This document shows positions 17,166 through 25,641 of a stretch of 64,000 nt of DNA, piece by piece. Source of the DNA: Oerskovia flava (GTDB lineage: Bacteria > Actinomycetota > Actinomycetes > Actinomycetales > Cellulomonadaceae). Numbering within the stretch: the stretch's first letter is position 1; each line of letters opens with the position of its first letter. A program made the translations under genes and the position numbers. The notes under the pieces are model-generated. The model was not told the DNA's origin and searched no databases. It saw only the letters and a program-made list of their open reading frames with translations. The stretch lies in the NCBI RefSeq assembly GCF_026163685.1, contig NZ_JAOXSR010000006.1, positions 1 to 64,000 on the forward strand, given 5' to 3'.

Positions 17166-17431
17166 GAACCCACTCCACTCGTCGTTCGGGTACCGATTGC
17201 CGGTCCCCGAGATGTCGAAGCGTCCCGATGCGCTCCAGTGCGCACAGCAACCATTCCAGGGTGCGGGAAGTCGTCGCGGAGCACCACCCCCTCCCGGGAA
17301 GTCGAGGAGGTGAACTCTGCATCCCGGGCCTGGCCCGATGTGCCGTATCCGCACATTACACGCACGTTCACCACGCAGCATCGGCGGTTCTCACCCTCTG
17401 GTCGGGCACCCGCACGCGGCACAATGACGGC

Positions 17432-17974
17432 ATGAGCCCACGTCGCACCGCTCCTCGCCCCCGTACCGCCTCCCGCGTGGGCCGTCCCCTCGCCGCGCTG
17501 GGAGCGTCGAGCGTGCTGCTGCTCGGTCTCGGTGCGTGCTCCGACGGCTCGGTGACGATCCCGGAGATCACGCTGTCGAGCGAGTCGCTCGAGCAGCTCG
17601 CCGACGACGCCCGCGCCCAGGCCCAGACCATCGGGGACGACGTCCGCTCGCTCACCTCCCGGCTCGACTCGCTGTCCGGCTCGTTGCCCGACGACGCGCG
17701 GGAGCGTGTCGAGGAGGCCGTCACCGCGGCGCAGTCCGCCGCCGAGGAGGCCCGGGCCGCGCTGGAGGACGTCTCCGGCAGCACCGGCGAGGCGCGCGAG
17801 CAGGCGGAGGAGCGCGTCGCGGAGGCCGAGGTCCGGCTGGACGACGCCTCCCAGCAGCTCCAGGACGCGACGTCCGGGCTGAGCGACGTGGACGCGTCGC
17901 TCGACGCGGCCCTCGACGCGCTGCGCGACCGCGTCGAGGAGCTGCGCGCGGACCTGGACGACGCCACGTCCTGA
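17432..17974 (+). CDS. coiled-coil lipoprotein
   Basis: The 180-residue precursor has a twin-Arg-poor but basic N-terminus, a hydrophobic run and a lipobox (LLLGLGAC, Cys about 36). The rest is charged and almost entirely helical, rich in Ala, Glu, Asp and Arg with heptad spacing (LADDARAQAQTIGDDVRSL, AAEEARAALEDV, ALDALRDRVEELRADLDD). CACAAT at 17420-17425 is a possible -10 six bases before the ATG, so translation may be leaderless. The gene at 28371 encodes a recognisable paralogue without a lipobox. Function is unknown; a spacer or envelope scaffold role is possible. Confidence 0.75.
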   Translation: MSPRRTAPRPRTASRVGRPLAALGASSVLLLGLGACSDGSVTIPEITLSSESLEQLADDARAQAQTIGDDVRSLTSRLDSLSGSLPDDARERVEEAVTAAQSAAEEARAALEDVSGSTGEAREQAEERVAEAEVRLDDASQQLQDATSGLSDVDASLDAALDALRDRVEELRADLDDATS

Positions 17975-17996
17975 CGGGCGATGGCAGGCTGGGGTG

Positions 17997-19265
17997 ATGT
18001 CGTCCGAGACCACGCCCCCGACGCCGCCTGACACGCAGCCCAGGAGCAACCCCGTCGACGAGACGCTCGCGCTCGCCGGGGTGGCGCTGGGCGCCGCGCT
18101 GGCGGAGCCGCGGGAGCTCGGCGGGTCGGCCCGCTCGCTCGTGCTCCGCTGCCGCGTCGTCGCCGGCCTGTCCCACGACGGCGTCGCCGCGAGCGACCGT
18201 CTCGACACGACGCGCGCCAGCGCGCACGCGCCCGGCACCACCGTGATCGTCAAGCGGTTCGGCGGCGCGCAGGCGTTCGTCAGCGAGTTCGCCCGGGAGG
18301 CGGCCGGCCTCGCCGTGCTCGATCGGACACCCGTGCTGCTGGCGGTGGACGTCGAGCACCGCCTCGTCGTCATGAGCGACCTCGGGTCCGGGCCGACGCT
18401 CGCCGACCTCCTCCTCGCGGGCACGGAGACGGGCGAGGAAGACGCCGCGCCGGCCGTGCGCGCAGGGGTCCGGGAGGCCGCGCGCGAGGGAGCGCGCACC
18501 TGGGCGGCTGCGCTCGGCGACCTCGTCGGTGCTTCCACGGCCCACGTCGCCCGCTTCGACGAGGCGCTGGCGTCCTTCGGCGGTACCGTCGACTGGGACC
18601 TCCGCACCACCGTGGCGGCCGGGGTCGACCGGCTGGTGGCCGCCGTCGACGGGGTGGCCCGCGAGCCCGGGCTCGCTGCCGGACTTGCTGCTGAGCTCGA
18701 CGAGATGGCGACCCTGGGCGACCGGGGCCACGCCGACGTCGTCTCCCCGTCCGACACGTGCCCCGACAACGCGGTGCGCACCGCCACCGGCTGGGCGTTC
18801 CTCGACCTCGAGGGGTCGAGCGTGCACCACGCCGCGCTCGACGCCGCCTACGCCGCCCTGCCGTTCGCGACCTGCTGGTGCGTGCTGGACCCGCCGCCCG
18901 GGTTCACCGACGACCTGCTGACCGCGTTCACCACCGCGCTGGGCCACCACCGGCCCGACGTCGTCGAAGAACCCGGATGGTCGAGCGCGGTCGACGCGGC
19001 GTGCGGCGCGTACGTCCTCGCGTGCAGCGGATGGCTGTTCGACGGCGCGCTCGAAGGCAGGCCGCGCGTCGGCCCCGCGGGTGTCCCCTCGCCGTCCTAC
19101 CGCCAGCTCCTGGCGAGCCGGTGGCGCTGGGGCGCGGACCGCCTCGGCGCCACGCTGCCGCACACGGCGACGCTCCTCGCCGAGGCCGCCGCCTGGGCCG
19201 ACCGCGCCTGGGGCGACGACGCCCGGGGCCAGGGCGGATACCCCGCGCTGGACGGCGACGGCTGA
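17997..19265 (+). CDS. aminoglycoside-phosphotransferase-like protein
   Basis: A protein of about 422 residues with a divergent kinase fold. VIVKRFGG gives a nucleotide-binding lysine, SPSDTCPDNAV stands where kinases have HGDxxxxN, and AFLDLEGSSVHH stands for the metal-binding D-x-D/E block. The missing histidine of the catalytic loop leaves activity uncertain. ATG 17997 and GTG 17994 are equally placed after a G-rich stretch. It lies 22 bp after the lipoprotein gene and may be cotranscribed. Substrate unknown. Confidence 0.6.
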   Translation: MSSETTPPTPPDTQPRSNPVDETLALAGVALGAALAEPRELGGSARSLVLRCRVVAGLSHDGVAASDRLDTTRASAHAPGTTVIVKRFGGAQAFVSEFAREAAGLAVLDRTPVLLAVDVEHRLVVMSDLGSGPTLADLLLAGTETGEEDAAPAVRAGVREAAREGARTWAAALGDLVGASTAHVARFDEALASFGGTVDWDLRTTVAAGVDRLVAAVDGVAREPGLAAGLAAELDEMATLGDRGHADVVSPSDTCPDNAVRTATGWAFLDLEGSSVHHAALDAAYAALPFATCWCVLDPPPGFTDDLLTAFTTALGHHRPDVVEEPGWSSAVDAACGAYVLACSGWLFDGALEGRPRVGPAGVPSPSYRQLLASRWRWGADRLGATLPHTATLLAEAAAWADRAWGDDARGQGGYPALDGDG

Positions 19266-19291
19266 CCCTCCCCGACCGGCTTCCCCGACCG

Positions 19292-19326
19292 AGGACGAAG
19301 GTCCCTGCGGTCGGCGACCTTCGCCC
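19292..19326. promoter_or_regulatory. two DevR/DosR-like boxes before the DoxX gene
   Basis: Read on the minus strand, 19305-19292 is GGGACCTTCGTCCT, one base from GGGAC-N4-GTCCC. At 19313-19326, GGCGACCTTCGCCC is a second imperfect copy. Related boxes lie at 21653 and 22403. A further hairpin-like pair CCGGGAC/GTCCCGG (19369-19375 and 19383-19389) sits in the presumed 5' untranslated region. Confidence 0.55.
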
Positions 19327-19407
19327 GGCCTTCACAGCTCCTCCACCCTGGTGAAGTGGTACCAGGAGCCGGGACGTCCGAAGTCCCGGTCGACGAGAGG
19401 AACCACC

Positions 19408-19980
19408 ATGAAGGGGACCATGGAGAGGGGCGCCACGACGCCACTCCCACCGAGCTCATCCACCGACGTGGCGACGCCGAGCCTCGCAGCTCGCGCCAGC
19501 ACCGCCACCCAGGTCGTCCTGGGAGTCCTGCGGATCGCGCTGGGCTTCTACTTCCTGTGGGCCTTCCTCGACAAGACGTTCGGCCTCGGCTTCGCGACAC
19601 CGGCCGAGCGCGCCTGGGTCGAGGGCGCCAGCCCCACGACCGGCTACCTCAGCGGCGTCGAGGGACCGTTCGCCGGCCTCTTCAACGGCATGGCGGGCGC
19701 CGCCTGGGCCGACTGGCTGTTCATGATCGGCCTCCTCGGCATCGGGCTCGCCCTCATCCTGGGCATCGGGATGCGGATCGCCGCCGTCTCCGGGGCGCTG
19801 CTGCTGGTCTTCATGTTCCTGGCCTCGCTCCCGCTGACCACGAACCCGATCATCGACAGCCACATCACCGAGGCCATCACGATCATCGCCCTGGCCATGA
19901 TCGGCGCGGGTGACACGCTCGGGCTCGGCAAGCAGTGGAAGAAGCTGCCGATCGTGCAGAAGAACCCCTGGCTCGTCTGA
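19408..19980 (+). CDS. DoxX-like membrane protein
   Basis: This 190-residue protein has a hydrophilic N-terminus of about 30 residues and four membrane helices (VVLGVLRIALGFYFLWAFLD, WLFMIGLLGIGLALILGIGM, AAVSGALLLVFMFLASL, ITIIALAMIGAG), as in DoxX/TQO-small-subunit relatives. GAGAGG lies 8 bases before ATG 19408. DoxX proteins have been linked to quinone-dependent sulfur oxidation and to oxidative stress in mycobacteria. The upstream DevR-like boxes suggest induction under low oxygen. A good terminator follows, so it is probably monocistronic. Confidence 0.8.
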   Translation: MKGTMERGATTPLPPSSSTDVATPSLAARASTATQVVLGVLRIALGFYFLWAFLDKTFGLGFATPAERAWVEGASPTTGYLSGVEGPFAGLFNGMAGAAWADWLFMIGLLGIGLALILGIGMRIAAVSGALLLVFMFLASLPLTTNPIIDSHITEAITIIALAMIGAGDTLGLGKQWKKLPIVQKNPWLV

Positions 19981-19995
19981 CGACGACATGAACCA

Positions 19996-20030
19996 GAGGG
20001 CGGGTGGCGGCGAGTCCACCCGCCCTCTTC
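19996..20030 (+). terminator. intrinsic terminator after the DoxX gene
   Basis: A perfect 12-bp stem, GAGGGCGGGTGG (19996-20007) pairing with 20016-20027, has an 8-base loop and is followed by ttcgtcgt. It separates the DoxX transcript from the sensor kinase and argues against a kinase start at ATG 19988. Confidence 0.75.
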
Positions 20031-20074
20031 GTCGTGCCACCACACGTGCCACCACTCGTGCCAGACTTCACCGG

Positions 20075-21241
20075 GTGAGCGAGAACCTGCCGTCCGACGT
20101 CGTGCACCGGGTCCTGGACGCCGTGGTCGCCGTGTCCTCCGACCTCGACCTCGACACCGTCCTCGAGCGCATCGTCGACAGCGCGATGGACCTCACCGGC
20201 GCCCGGTACGGGGCGCTCGGCGTCACGGACGGCCCCCGCCTCGTGCGGTTCGTGCCCCGCGGGCTCGACGACGACGAGGTCGCCGCGATCGAGCACTGGC
20301 CCCGGGGCGAGGGACTGCTCGGGGAGCTCATCCACGCACCGCACCCCCTGCGGGTCGACGAGATCGGCGACGACCACCGCTCCTCCGGCTTCCCCGCCGG
20401 CCACCCGCCCATGCACACGTTCCTCGGCGTCCCCGTCCGCGTGCGCGACGCGGTCTACGGCAACCTCTACCTCACCGACAAGCGCGGCGGGGCGTCGTTC
20501 ACCGACGACGACGAGTCGGCCGTGACGGCGCTCGCGGCGGCCGCGGGCGTCGCCGTCGACAACGCCCGCCTCTACGCCGACGCCACCCGCCGCGGCCTGC
20601 TCGAGGACCGCGACCGCATCGCCCGCGACCTGCACGACCTCGTCATCCAGCGGCTCTTCGCCTCCGCGATGTCCCTCATGAGCATCCAGGGCCTCGTGAC
20701 GGACCCGACGGCGCGCGGCCGGATCGAGGAGACCGTCACCGACCTCGACGACACGATCCGCCAGATCCGGTCCACGATCTTCGCCCTGCACACCGCGGCC
20801 GACCCGGCCGCGCCGTCGCTGGACGACCGTGTCCGCTCCGCGGTGGACGCCGCCGTGCGCACCCTCGGTTTCACCCCCGACGTCACGGTCGAGGCGGACC
20901 CTGCCGCCCAGGTGCCGGCCGACGTCGCCGACCAGGTCGTCGCGGTCCTCGGCGAGGCGCTGACGAACGTCGCCCGGCACGCGCTGGCGGGCTCCACCGT
21001 CGTGCACCTGGCCGTCACACCCGCCGAGGTGGCGCTCACCGTCACCGACGACGGCGTCGGGATCCGCCCGGACGGACGCCGCAGCGGGCTGCGCAACCTG
21101 GCGGTCCGCGCCCAGGACCTGGGCGGGGAGTTCACGCTGGAGGCCGCGCGCGCGGACGCGCAGGACCGGCCGGGCACGAGGCTCAGCTGGCGAGTGCCCG
21201 TACGCCGATCCGTCGACCCGAGATCATCTCGGGCCGGATGA
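20075..21241 (+). CDS. DevS/DosT-like GAF sensor histidine kinase
   Basis: The 388-residue kinase has one GAF domain (about 20-165), then HisKA_3 with LEDRDRIARDLHDLVIQRLFA giving the phosphorylated His in RDLHD, and an HATPase with N-box EALTNVARHA and DDGVGI. DevS and DosT carry two GAF domains, the first holding haem; this protein has a single GAF beginning almost at the N-terminus, so the sensing chemistry may differ. GTG 20075 is favoured because the frame upstream crosses the DoxX terminator. Its 3' end overlaps the convergent flavoprotein gene by 59 bp. Its likely partner is the DevR-like regulator at 21670. Confidence 0.85.
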   Translation: MSENLPSDVVHRVLDAVVAVSSDLDLDTVLERIVDSAMDLTGARYGALGVTDGPRLVRFVPRGLDDDEVAAIEHWPRGEGLLGELIHAPHPLRVDEIGDDHRSSGFPAGHPPMHTFLGVPVRVRDAVYGNLYLTDKRGGASFTDDDESAVTALAAAAGVAVDNARLYADATRRGLLEDRDRIARDLHDLVIQRLFASAMSLMSIQGLVTDPTARGRIEETVTDLDDTIRQIRSTIFALHTAADPAAPSLDDRVRSAVDAAVRTLGFTPDVTVEADPAAQVPADVADQVVAVLGEALTNVARHALAGSTVVHLAVTPAEVALTVTDDGVGIRPDGRRSGLRNLAVRAQDLGGEFTLEAARADAQDRPGTRLSWRVPVRRSVDPRSSRAG

Positions 21242-21617
21242 CGATGACGTGGTCGTGCGGCCCCGGGGCGAACGGGTGCAGCGGCAGGTCCAGCAGGCGG
21301 GCCCGCTCGTCGGGGTCGAGGACCTCCCGGGCCTGACCGACGATCACCACCGACCAGCCGGAGGCGAGCCGCTCGTCGAACTCGTCGACCTCGAACGCGA
21401 CGATCGCGCCGCGCGCGGCCGCCGCGAGCTTCGAGCCCTCGCCGGTACGGATCACCACGTCGTCACCGTCGACCGCGAAGTTCACCGGCATGATCGCCGG
21501 CAGCGCACGGTCGGTGTAGACGATGCGGCCGACGGGCACGGAGCGCAGCAGCACGAAGCACTCGGCGGTCGAGACGTGCTCCAGACCGGCCGTGTCGAGA
21601 TGACGAGGCGTCTCCAT
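21183..21617 (-). CDS. pyridoxamine 5'-phosphate oxidase-like flavoprotein
   Basis: A 144-residue split-barrel flavin-binding protein. VSTAECFVLLRSVPVGRIVY and LPAIMPVNFAVDGDDVVIRTGEG are typical of the small PNPOx-like proteins common in DosR regulons, and VAFEVDEFDERLASGWSVVIVGQAREV is the central barrel strand set. ATG 21617 is preceded by GGAGG; the frame stays open upstream but without a ribosome site. Likely FMN- or F420-dependent reductase or flavin binder in the cytoplasm. A DevR-like box lies 36 bp before the start. Confidence 0.8.
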   Translation of the reverse strand: METPRHLDTAGLEHVSTAECFVLLRSVPVGRIVYTDRALPAIMPVNFAVDGDDVVIRTGEGSKLAAAARGAIVAFEVDEFDERLASGWSVVIVGQAREVLDPDERARLLDLPLHPFAPGPHDHVIVIRPEMISGRRIGVRALAS

Positions 21618-21652
21618 CTGCCCATCCTCCCCGAGGGCACCCCACCGTGCGA

Positions 21653-21666
21653 GGGTCGAAGGTCCC
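21653..21666. promoter_or_regulatory. DevR/DosR-like box before the flavoprotein gene
   Basis: On the minus strand the sequence reads GGGACCTTCGACCC. It shares the GGGACCTTCG core of the box upstream of the DoxX gene and lies between the devR-like stop codon and the flavoprotein start, in a suitable promoter position. Confidence 0.5.
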
Positions 21667-21669
21667 TGG

Positions 21670-22359
21670 CTACGGCGTGGCGGTGGGCTCCCCGCCCTCG
21701 CGACCGGCCTGCGGCTCGGTGCGCATCTCCGTCGCGAGCACCGCAACCTGCGTGCGGCGCTGGAGGCCAAGAGTCGCGAGCACGTGCGAGACGTAGTTCT
21801 TCACCGTCTTCTCCGCGAGGAACAGCCGCTCGCCGATCTGCCGGTTGGTGAGGCCCTCGCCGATCAGGCCGACGATCTGCCGCTCCTGCGGGGACAGTCC
21901 CTCCAGCCGGTCGGGCTGCTCGGTCGCCGCGTTGCGCATCCGCTCCAGCACACGCGCCGTGCTCGCCGGGTCGAGCAGGGAACCCCCGCCGGCGACCGTG
22001 CGGACCGCACCGACGAGGTCAGAGCCATGGATCTGCTTGAGGACGTACCCCGCGGCTCCCGCGAGGACAGCCTGGAACAGGGCCTCGTCGTCGGCGAACG
22101 ACGTGAGCATCAGGCAGGCGACGTCGGGCAGCTCGGACCGGATCTCGCGGCAGACCTCCACCCCGGAGCCGTCCGGCAGGCGTACGTCGAGGATCGCGAC
22201 GTCGGGGCGCACCGCCTTGATGCGCCCGAGCGCAGACTGCGCGGTGCCCGCCTCGCCGACCACCTCGATGTCGCCCGACGCCTCCAGGAGCGCCGCGACG
22301 CCACGTCGCACCACCTCGTGGTCGTCGAGGAGGAACACACGGATCGGCGAGTCGGTCAT
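21670..22359 (-). CDS. DevR/DosR-like NarL-family response regulator
   Basis: The 229-residue regulator has a receiver domain with acidic pair LLDDHE, phospho-acceptor in AILDVRLPDG (D58), LTSF and YVLKQI, then a LuxR-type HTH. The HTH is strikingly like mycobacterial DevR: EGLTNRQIGERLFLAEKTVKN plus VSHVLATLGLQRRTQ. Such regulators switch on genes for hypoxic or nitric-oxide dormancy after phosphorylation by DevS/DosT. No ribosome site precedes ATG 22359; CATAAG on the minus strand ends 8 bases before it, so the mRNA may be leaderless or nearly so. Confidence 0.88.
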   Translation of the reverse strand: MTDSPIRVFLLDDHEVVRRGVAALLEASGDIEVVGEAGTAQSALGRIKAVRPDVAILDVRLPDGSGVEVCREIRSELPDVACLMLTSFADDEALFQAVLAGAAGYVLKQIHGSDLVGAVRTVAGGGSLLDPASTARVLERMRNAATEQPDRLEGLSPQERQIVGLIGEGLTNRQIGERLFLAEKTVKNYVSHVLATLGLQRRTQVAVLATEMRTEPQAGREGGEPTATP

Positions 22360-22402
22360 AGGGAGAACTTATGCGACCGCGACCGGCTGCGCGACGACCT
22401 GT

Positions 22403-22420
22403 CCGGGACCAAGGTCCCGG
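22403..22420. promoter_or_regulatory. perfect DevR/DosR-like palindrome between devR and usp
   Basis: CCGGGACCAAGGTCCCGG is a perfect 18-bp inverted repeat containing GGGAC-N4-GTCCC. It lies in the shared upstream region of the regulator (minus) and the universal stress protein (plus), where it could give autoregulation and stress-gene activation. A second short palindrome, CGAGGT-gagg-ACCTCG, follows at 22420-22435. Confidence 0.65.
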
Positions 22421-22525
22421 CGAGGTGAGGACCTCGCGCCGCAGCGTCGCACCGTCGGGCAGCGATAGACAGGGATCAGGAGTCGCGACGACGCGGGTTC
22501 GAAGGGCTCCGGAGGAGTGATGACG

Positions 22526-23473
22526 ATGTCCACCGACCGCAGCCCCCTCGGCGCCCCGACGATCCTGGTCGGCGTCGACGGGTCCCCCACCGGCTCCGCC
22601 GCCCTCACGTGGGCAGCGCGCGAGGCCGCCTCCCGCGACGGCTCGCTGCACGTGCTGCACGTCGGGGAGATCCCCATGGTGAGCTCACCGTTCGCGGGCG
22701 TCGCCTACGTCCCGCCGCTCGAGGAGATCGCCGACTACGGCGCGCAGGTGCTCGAGGCCGCCGGTGACTGCGTCGCGCGCACCGCACCGGGCGTCCCCGT
22801 GCGGACCTCGATGCGCACGGGCAGCCCGTCCGAGGTCCTGCTCGACGCCGCGCGCGACGCGGACCTCGTCGTCGTCGGCACCCGCGGGCTGGGCGCGGTC
22901 GCGTCGATCGCCCTCGGGTCCGTCAGCGGACGCCTCGCCACCCGCGTCACGACCCCGCTCGTCGTCGTGCCGCGCGGCCGTGGTGGCCTGTGCACCCCTG
23001 ACGCGCCGGGCGGCGAGCACGTGGTCGTCGGGGTCGACGGGTCCCCCGCCGCCGACGTCGCCCTGCGGTTCGCCCTCGACGAGGCCGCCCGTCGCCGGAC
23101 GCGGCTCGTCGTCGTGACCGCCTTCCGGTCGGACGTCGGCCCGGCGTGGACCACGAACCCGTTGTTCGGCGGTGACGCGGCCCGCGCAGCGCACGACGCC
23201 GCCGAGGCCGTCGCGATGGACGCGCTCGCTCGGGTCCGCACGGGGGCCCACGCCGCCGCGACGGTCGACGTCGTCGTCCGGGACGGTCAGCCCGCCCAGC
23301 TCCTGCAGGAGGTCGGCAAGGACGCGGTGCTCACCGTCGTCGGCGCCCGCGGGCGAGGAGACGTGCGCAAGCTCATGCTCGGCTCCGTCAGCCAGAAGGT
23401 GCTGCACGACGCACGCCACCCCGTCGTCGTCGTGCACGCCGGCACCCGCGGGGTCGTGAGCGACGCCGCCTGA
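22526..23473 (+). CDS. tandem universal stress protein
   Basis: The 315-residue protein has two UspA domains. Each starts with an ATP-site segment (VGVDGSPTGSAAL, VGVDGSPAADVAL) and ends with G-x2-G-x9-G-S blocks (GTRGLGAVASIALGSVSG, GARGRGDVRKLMLGSVSQ). Actinobacterial tandem USPs are classic DevR targets involved in growth arrest. GGAGGAG at 22511-22517 places the start at ATG 22526; ATG 22520 and GTG 22517 are too close to it. Confidence 0.88.
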   Translation: MSTDRSPLGAPTILVGVDGSPTGSAALTWAAREAASRDGSLHVLHVGEIPMVSSPFAGVAYVPPLEEIADYGAQVLEAAGDCVARTAPGVPVRTSMRTGSPSEVLLDAARDADLVVVGTRGLGAVASIALGSVSGRLATRVTTPLVVVPRGRGGLCTPDAPGGEHVVVGVDGSPAADVALRFALDEAARRRTRLVVVTAFRSDVGPAWTTNPLFGGDAARAAHDAAEAVAMDALARVRTGAHAAATVDVVVRDGQPAQLLQEVGKDAVLTVVGARGRGDVRKLMLGSVSQKVLHDARHPVVVVHAGTRGVVSDAA

Positions 23474-23478
23474 CCCCC

Positions 23479-24174
23479 TCAGCGCAGGCGACTGAACGCC
23501 TCGGCCTTTCTCACCTCGCCGGCGACGATGATCGTGTCGTCGGCGGCGAGCACGGACTCGTTGCTCGCGTAGGTCCACCGCCCGCCGAGCGGGCGGATCG
23601 CGACCACCGTGACGTCGTGCTGGGGGCGCAGGTCCGACGCGCCGAGCGGGACCCCGACGAACTTGCGCGGCGGGCTGGTCTTGATCATGACGAACCCGTC
23701 GTCGAACTCCACGAAGTCCAGCATCGACCCGCGCACCAGGTGGGCGACACGCTTGCCCATGTCGTGCTCGGGATAGATGACGTGGTGCACCCCGAGCTGC
23801 TCGAGGATCTGGCCGTGCGCGTCGCTGATCGCCTTCGCCCAGATCCGCCCCGTGCCGTAGCTCAGCAGGTGCGAGGTGGTGAGGATGCTCGCCTCCAGGT
23901 CGGACCCGATCCCGACGACCACACGGTCGAACTCGGGGACGGAGAGCTGACGCAGCACGTCGTCCTTGGTCGAGTCGGCGCGTGCGACGTGGGTGAGGAC
24001 GCCGTTGTGCGCCTGCACGATCTCCTCGTCGACGTCGACCCCCAGGACCTCGGTCCCGGACGTGGCGAGCTCGATCGCGAGGGCGCTGCCGAAACGGCCG
24101 AGGCCGATCACGGCGACCGAGTCGGCGTCCGCCAGGCGCTCGGTGCTGCGGGAGAACCAGGGTGTCCTAGCCAA
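23479..24174 (-). CDS. potassium uptake regulatory subunit, KtrA/TrkA type
   Basis: A 231-residue RCK protein. RCK_N has the nucleotide-binding loop VAVIGLGRFGSALAIELA and acidic VDVDEE after the second strand; RCK_C follows from about residue 140. It binds ATP/ADP or NAD(H) on the cytoplasmic face and gates the membrane subunit. It overlaps the upstream ktrB-like gene by 8 bases and ends 5 bases from the convergent usp gene. Confidence 0.88.
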   Translation of the reverse strand: MARTPWFSRSTERLADADSVAVIGLGRFGSALAIELATSGTEVLGVDVDEEIVQAHNGVLTHVARADSTKDDVLRQLSVPEFDRVVVGIGSDLEASILTTSHLLSYGTGRIWAKAISDAHGQILEQLGVHHVIYPEHDMGKRVAHLVRGSMLDFVEFDDGFVMIKTSPPRKFVGVPLGASDLRPQHDVTVVAIRPLGGRWTYASNESVLAADDTIIVAGEVRKAEAFSRLR

Positions 24175-25546
24175 TGATCGGCCTTTCCTTGGGGAGCTCG
24201 AACAACCTGCGGCGGCGCCGCAGGACGAGCGCGGTGGCGAGCGTGATGGGACCGAGCCGGCCCATGAACATGAGGACGACGAGGATGAGCTGGGCGGCGG
24301 GCGGCAGGTCCGCCGTGATGCCGGTGGACAGGCCCACGGTCGCGAACGCCGAGATCACCTCGAAGAGCGTCCGGTCCAGGCCGAACCCCTCGATCGTCAT
24401 GAGCACCATCGTGGAACCGACGACGGCGGCGAGCGCGAGGAGCGCGACCGCGATGGCCTGGCGGTGGGTCGAGCGCGGCAGCCGCTTGCCGAGGACGTTG
24501 ACCGCGACCTCGCCGCGCACCTCGGTGTAGATGATGAAGAACAGCACGGCGAGGGTCGTCACCTTGATGCCGCCGGCCGTGCCCGCCGGACCACCGCCGA
24601 TGAACATGAGGATGTCGGTACCGAACCACGTGACCTCGTGCATGGCGCTCGTGTCGACGCTGTTGAAGCCTGCGGTCCGGGTCATGACGGACTGCACGAA
24701 CCCCGCGAGCAGCTTCCCGCCGAGGCTGAGCGTGCCGAGCGTCGCGGCGTTCTCCCACTCCGTGGCCAGGAAGAAGACGGTCCCGAGGGCGAGGAGGACG
24801 CCCGTCACGAGCAGCACGACGCGCGTGTTCATCGTCCAGTGCAGCGGGCGGCCGAGCTCGCGGCGCAGCTCCATGAGGACAGGGAACCCGAGGCCGCCGA
24901 GGATCACGGCCGCGCAGATCGGCAGGCAGATCCACGGGTCGGCGACGAAGCCCATGAGGCTGTCGGAGAACAGCGCGAAGCCCGCGTTGTTGAAGCCGGA
25001 GACCGCGTGGAAGACGGCGAGCCACAGCGCGTGCAGCGGGTGCTCGCCGTAGCCGATGGTCCACCGCAGCCACAGCGCGAGCGCCACGACGGCCTCGATG
25101 ATCAGCGCGGTCCGCACCACGCCGAACAGCAGCCGGCGCACGTCGCCCATGCCGACCGTGCTCGCACCGACGGTCCGGGCCTCCGCGGTGGCGGACAGCC
25201 GCGAGCGCATCCCGAGCCGGCGGACGACGACGAGGCCGAGAGTGGTCGCGAACGTCATGACGCCGAGCCCGCCGATCTGGATGAGCGCGACGATGACCCC
25301 CTGACCGAACGGGGTCCACGCGGAGGCGGTGTCGACGACGACGAGCCCGGTGACGCAGATCGCCGACGCCGCCGTGAAGAGCGCGACCAGCGGGGTGGCC
25401 CCGCCGGGGCCTGGGCTGGCGATGGGTAGCAGGAGCAGACCGCTGCCGATGAGCAGAGCGGTGAAGAAGGCCAGCACGATGATCTGTGCCGGGTGCAGTG
25501 CCCGGCCGAACCGCGCGGATGCCGAGACCGAACGCGACGATGTCAC
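24167..25546 (-). CDS. potassium uptake membrane subunit, KtrB/TrkH type
   Basis: The 459-residue transporter has the four M1-P-M2 repeats of the Trk/Ktr/HKT family. The filter segments are visible as AASAICVTGLVVVD, HAVSGFNNAGFALF, SVMTRTAGFNSVD and SAFATVGLSTGIT, each with the conserved glycine. It moves K+ with Na+ or H+ in complex with the RCK subunit encoded downstream. GTG 25546 is followed by a short basic N-terminus; the ribosome site is weak. Confidence 0.88.
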   Translation of the reverse strand: MTSSRSVSASARFGRALHPAQIIVLAFFTALLIGSGLLLLPIASPGPGGATPLVALFTAASAICVTGLVVVDTASAWTPFGQGVIVALIQIGGLGVMTFATTLGLVVVRRLGMRSRLSATAEARTVGASTVGMGDVRRLLFGVVRTALIIEAVVALALWLRWTIGYGEHPLHALWLAVFHAVSGFNNAGFALFSDSLMGFVADPWICLPICAAVILGGLGFPVLMELRRELGRPLHWTMNTRVVLLVTGVLLALGTVFFLATEWENAATLGTLSLGGKLLAGFVQSVMTRTAGFNSVDTSAMHEVTWFGTDILMFIGGGPAGTAGGIKVTTLAVLFFIIYTEVRGEVAVNVLGKRLPRSTHRQAIAVALLALAAVVGSTMVLMTIEGFGLDRTLFEVISAFATVGLSTGITADLPPAAQLILVVLMFMGRLGPITLATALVLRRRRRLFELPKERPIIG

Positions 25547-25596
25547 GAGGTGCGAGCGTACGCCTGCTACCCCCCTCGTGCCGAGCAGACGGGTCG

Positions 25597-25641
25597 TTGA
25601 AGTCCGGGCGGCGCCGCGCTAGATTGTTCGGTGTGCCGAAC
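25597..25641 (+). promoter_or_regulatory. promoter and DtxR/MntR-type operator of the Mn/Zn importer
   Basis: TTGAAG (25597-25602), a 17-bp spacer and TAGATT (25620-25625) make a near-consensus sigma-70-type promoter. GTTCGG-tgtg-CCGAAC (25626-25641), a perfect 6-bp-arm palindrome, overlaps the transcription start. This position suits repression, and the pattern is like metal-dependent MntR/DtxR-type operators in actinobacteria. No regulator gene is nearby. Confidence 0.65.

Noticed and set aside
17166-17431. c-di-AMP (ydaO-type) riboswitch upstream of the carboxypeptidase
   Set aside because: Cell-wall hydrolase genes in actinobacteria often carry it, but I could not find its conserved core segments in this 266-bp gap.
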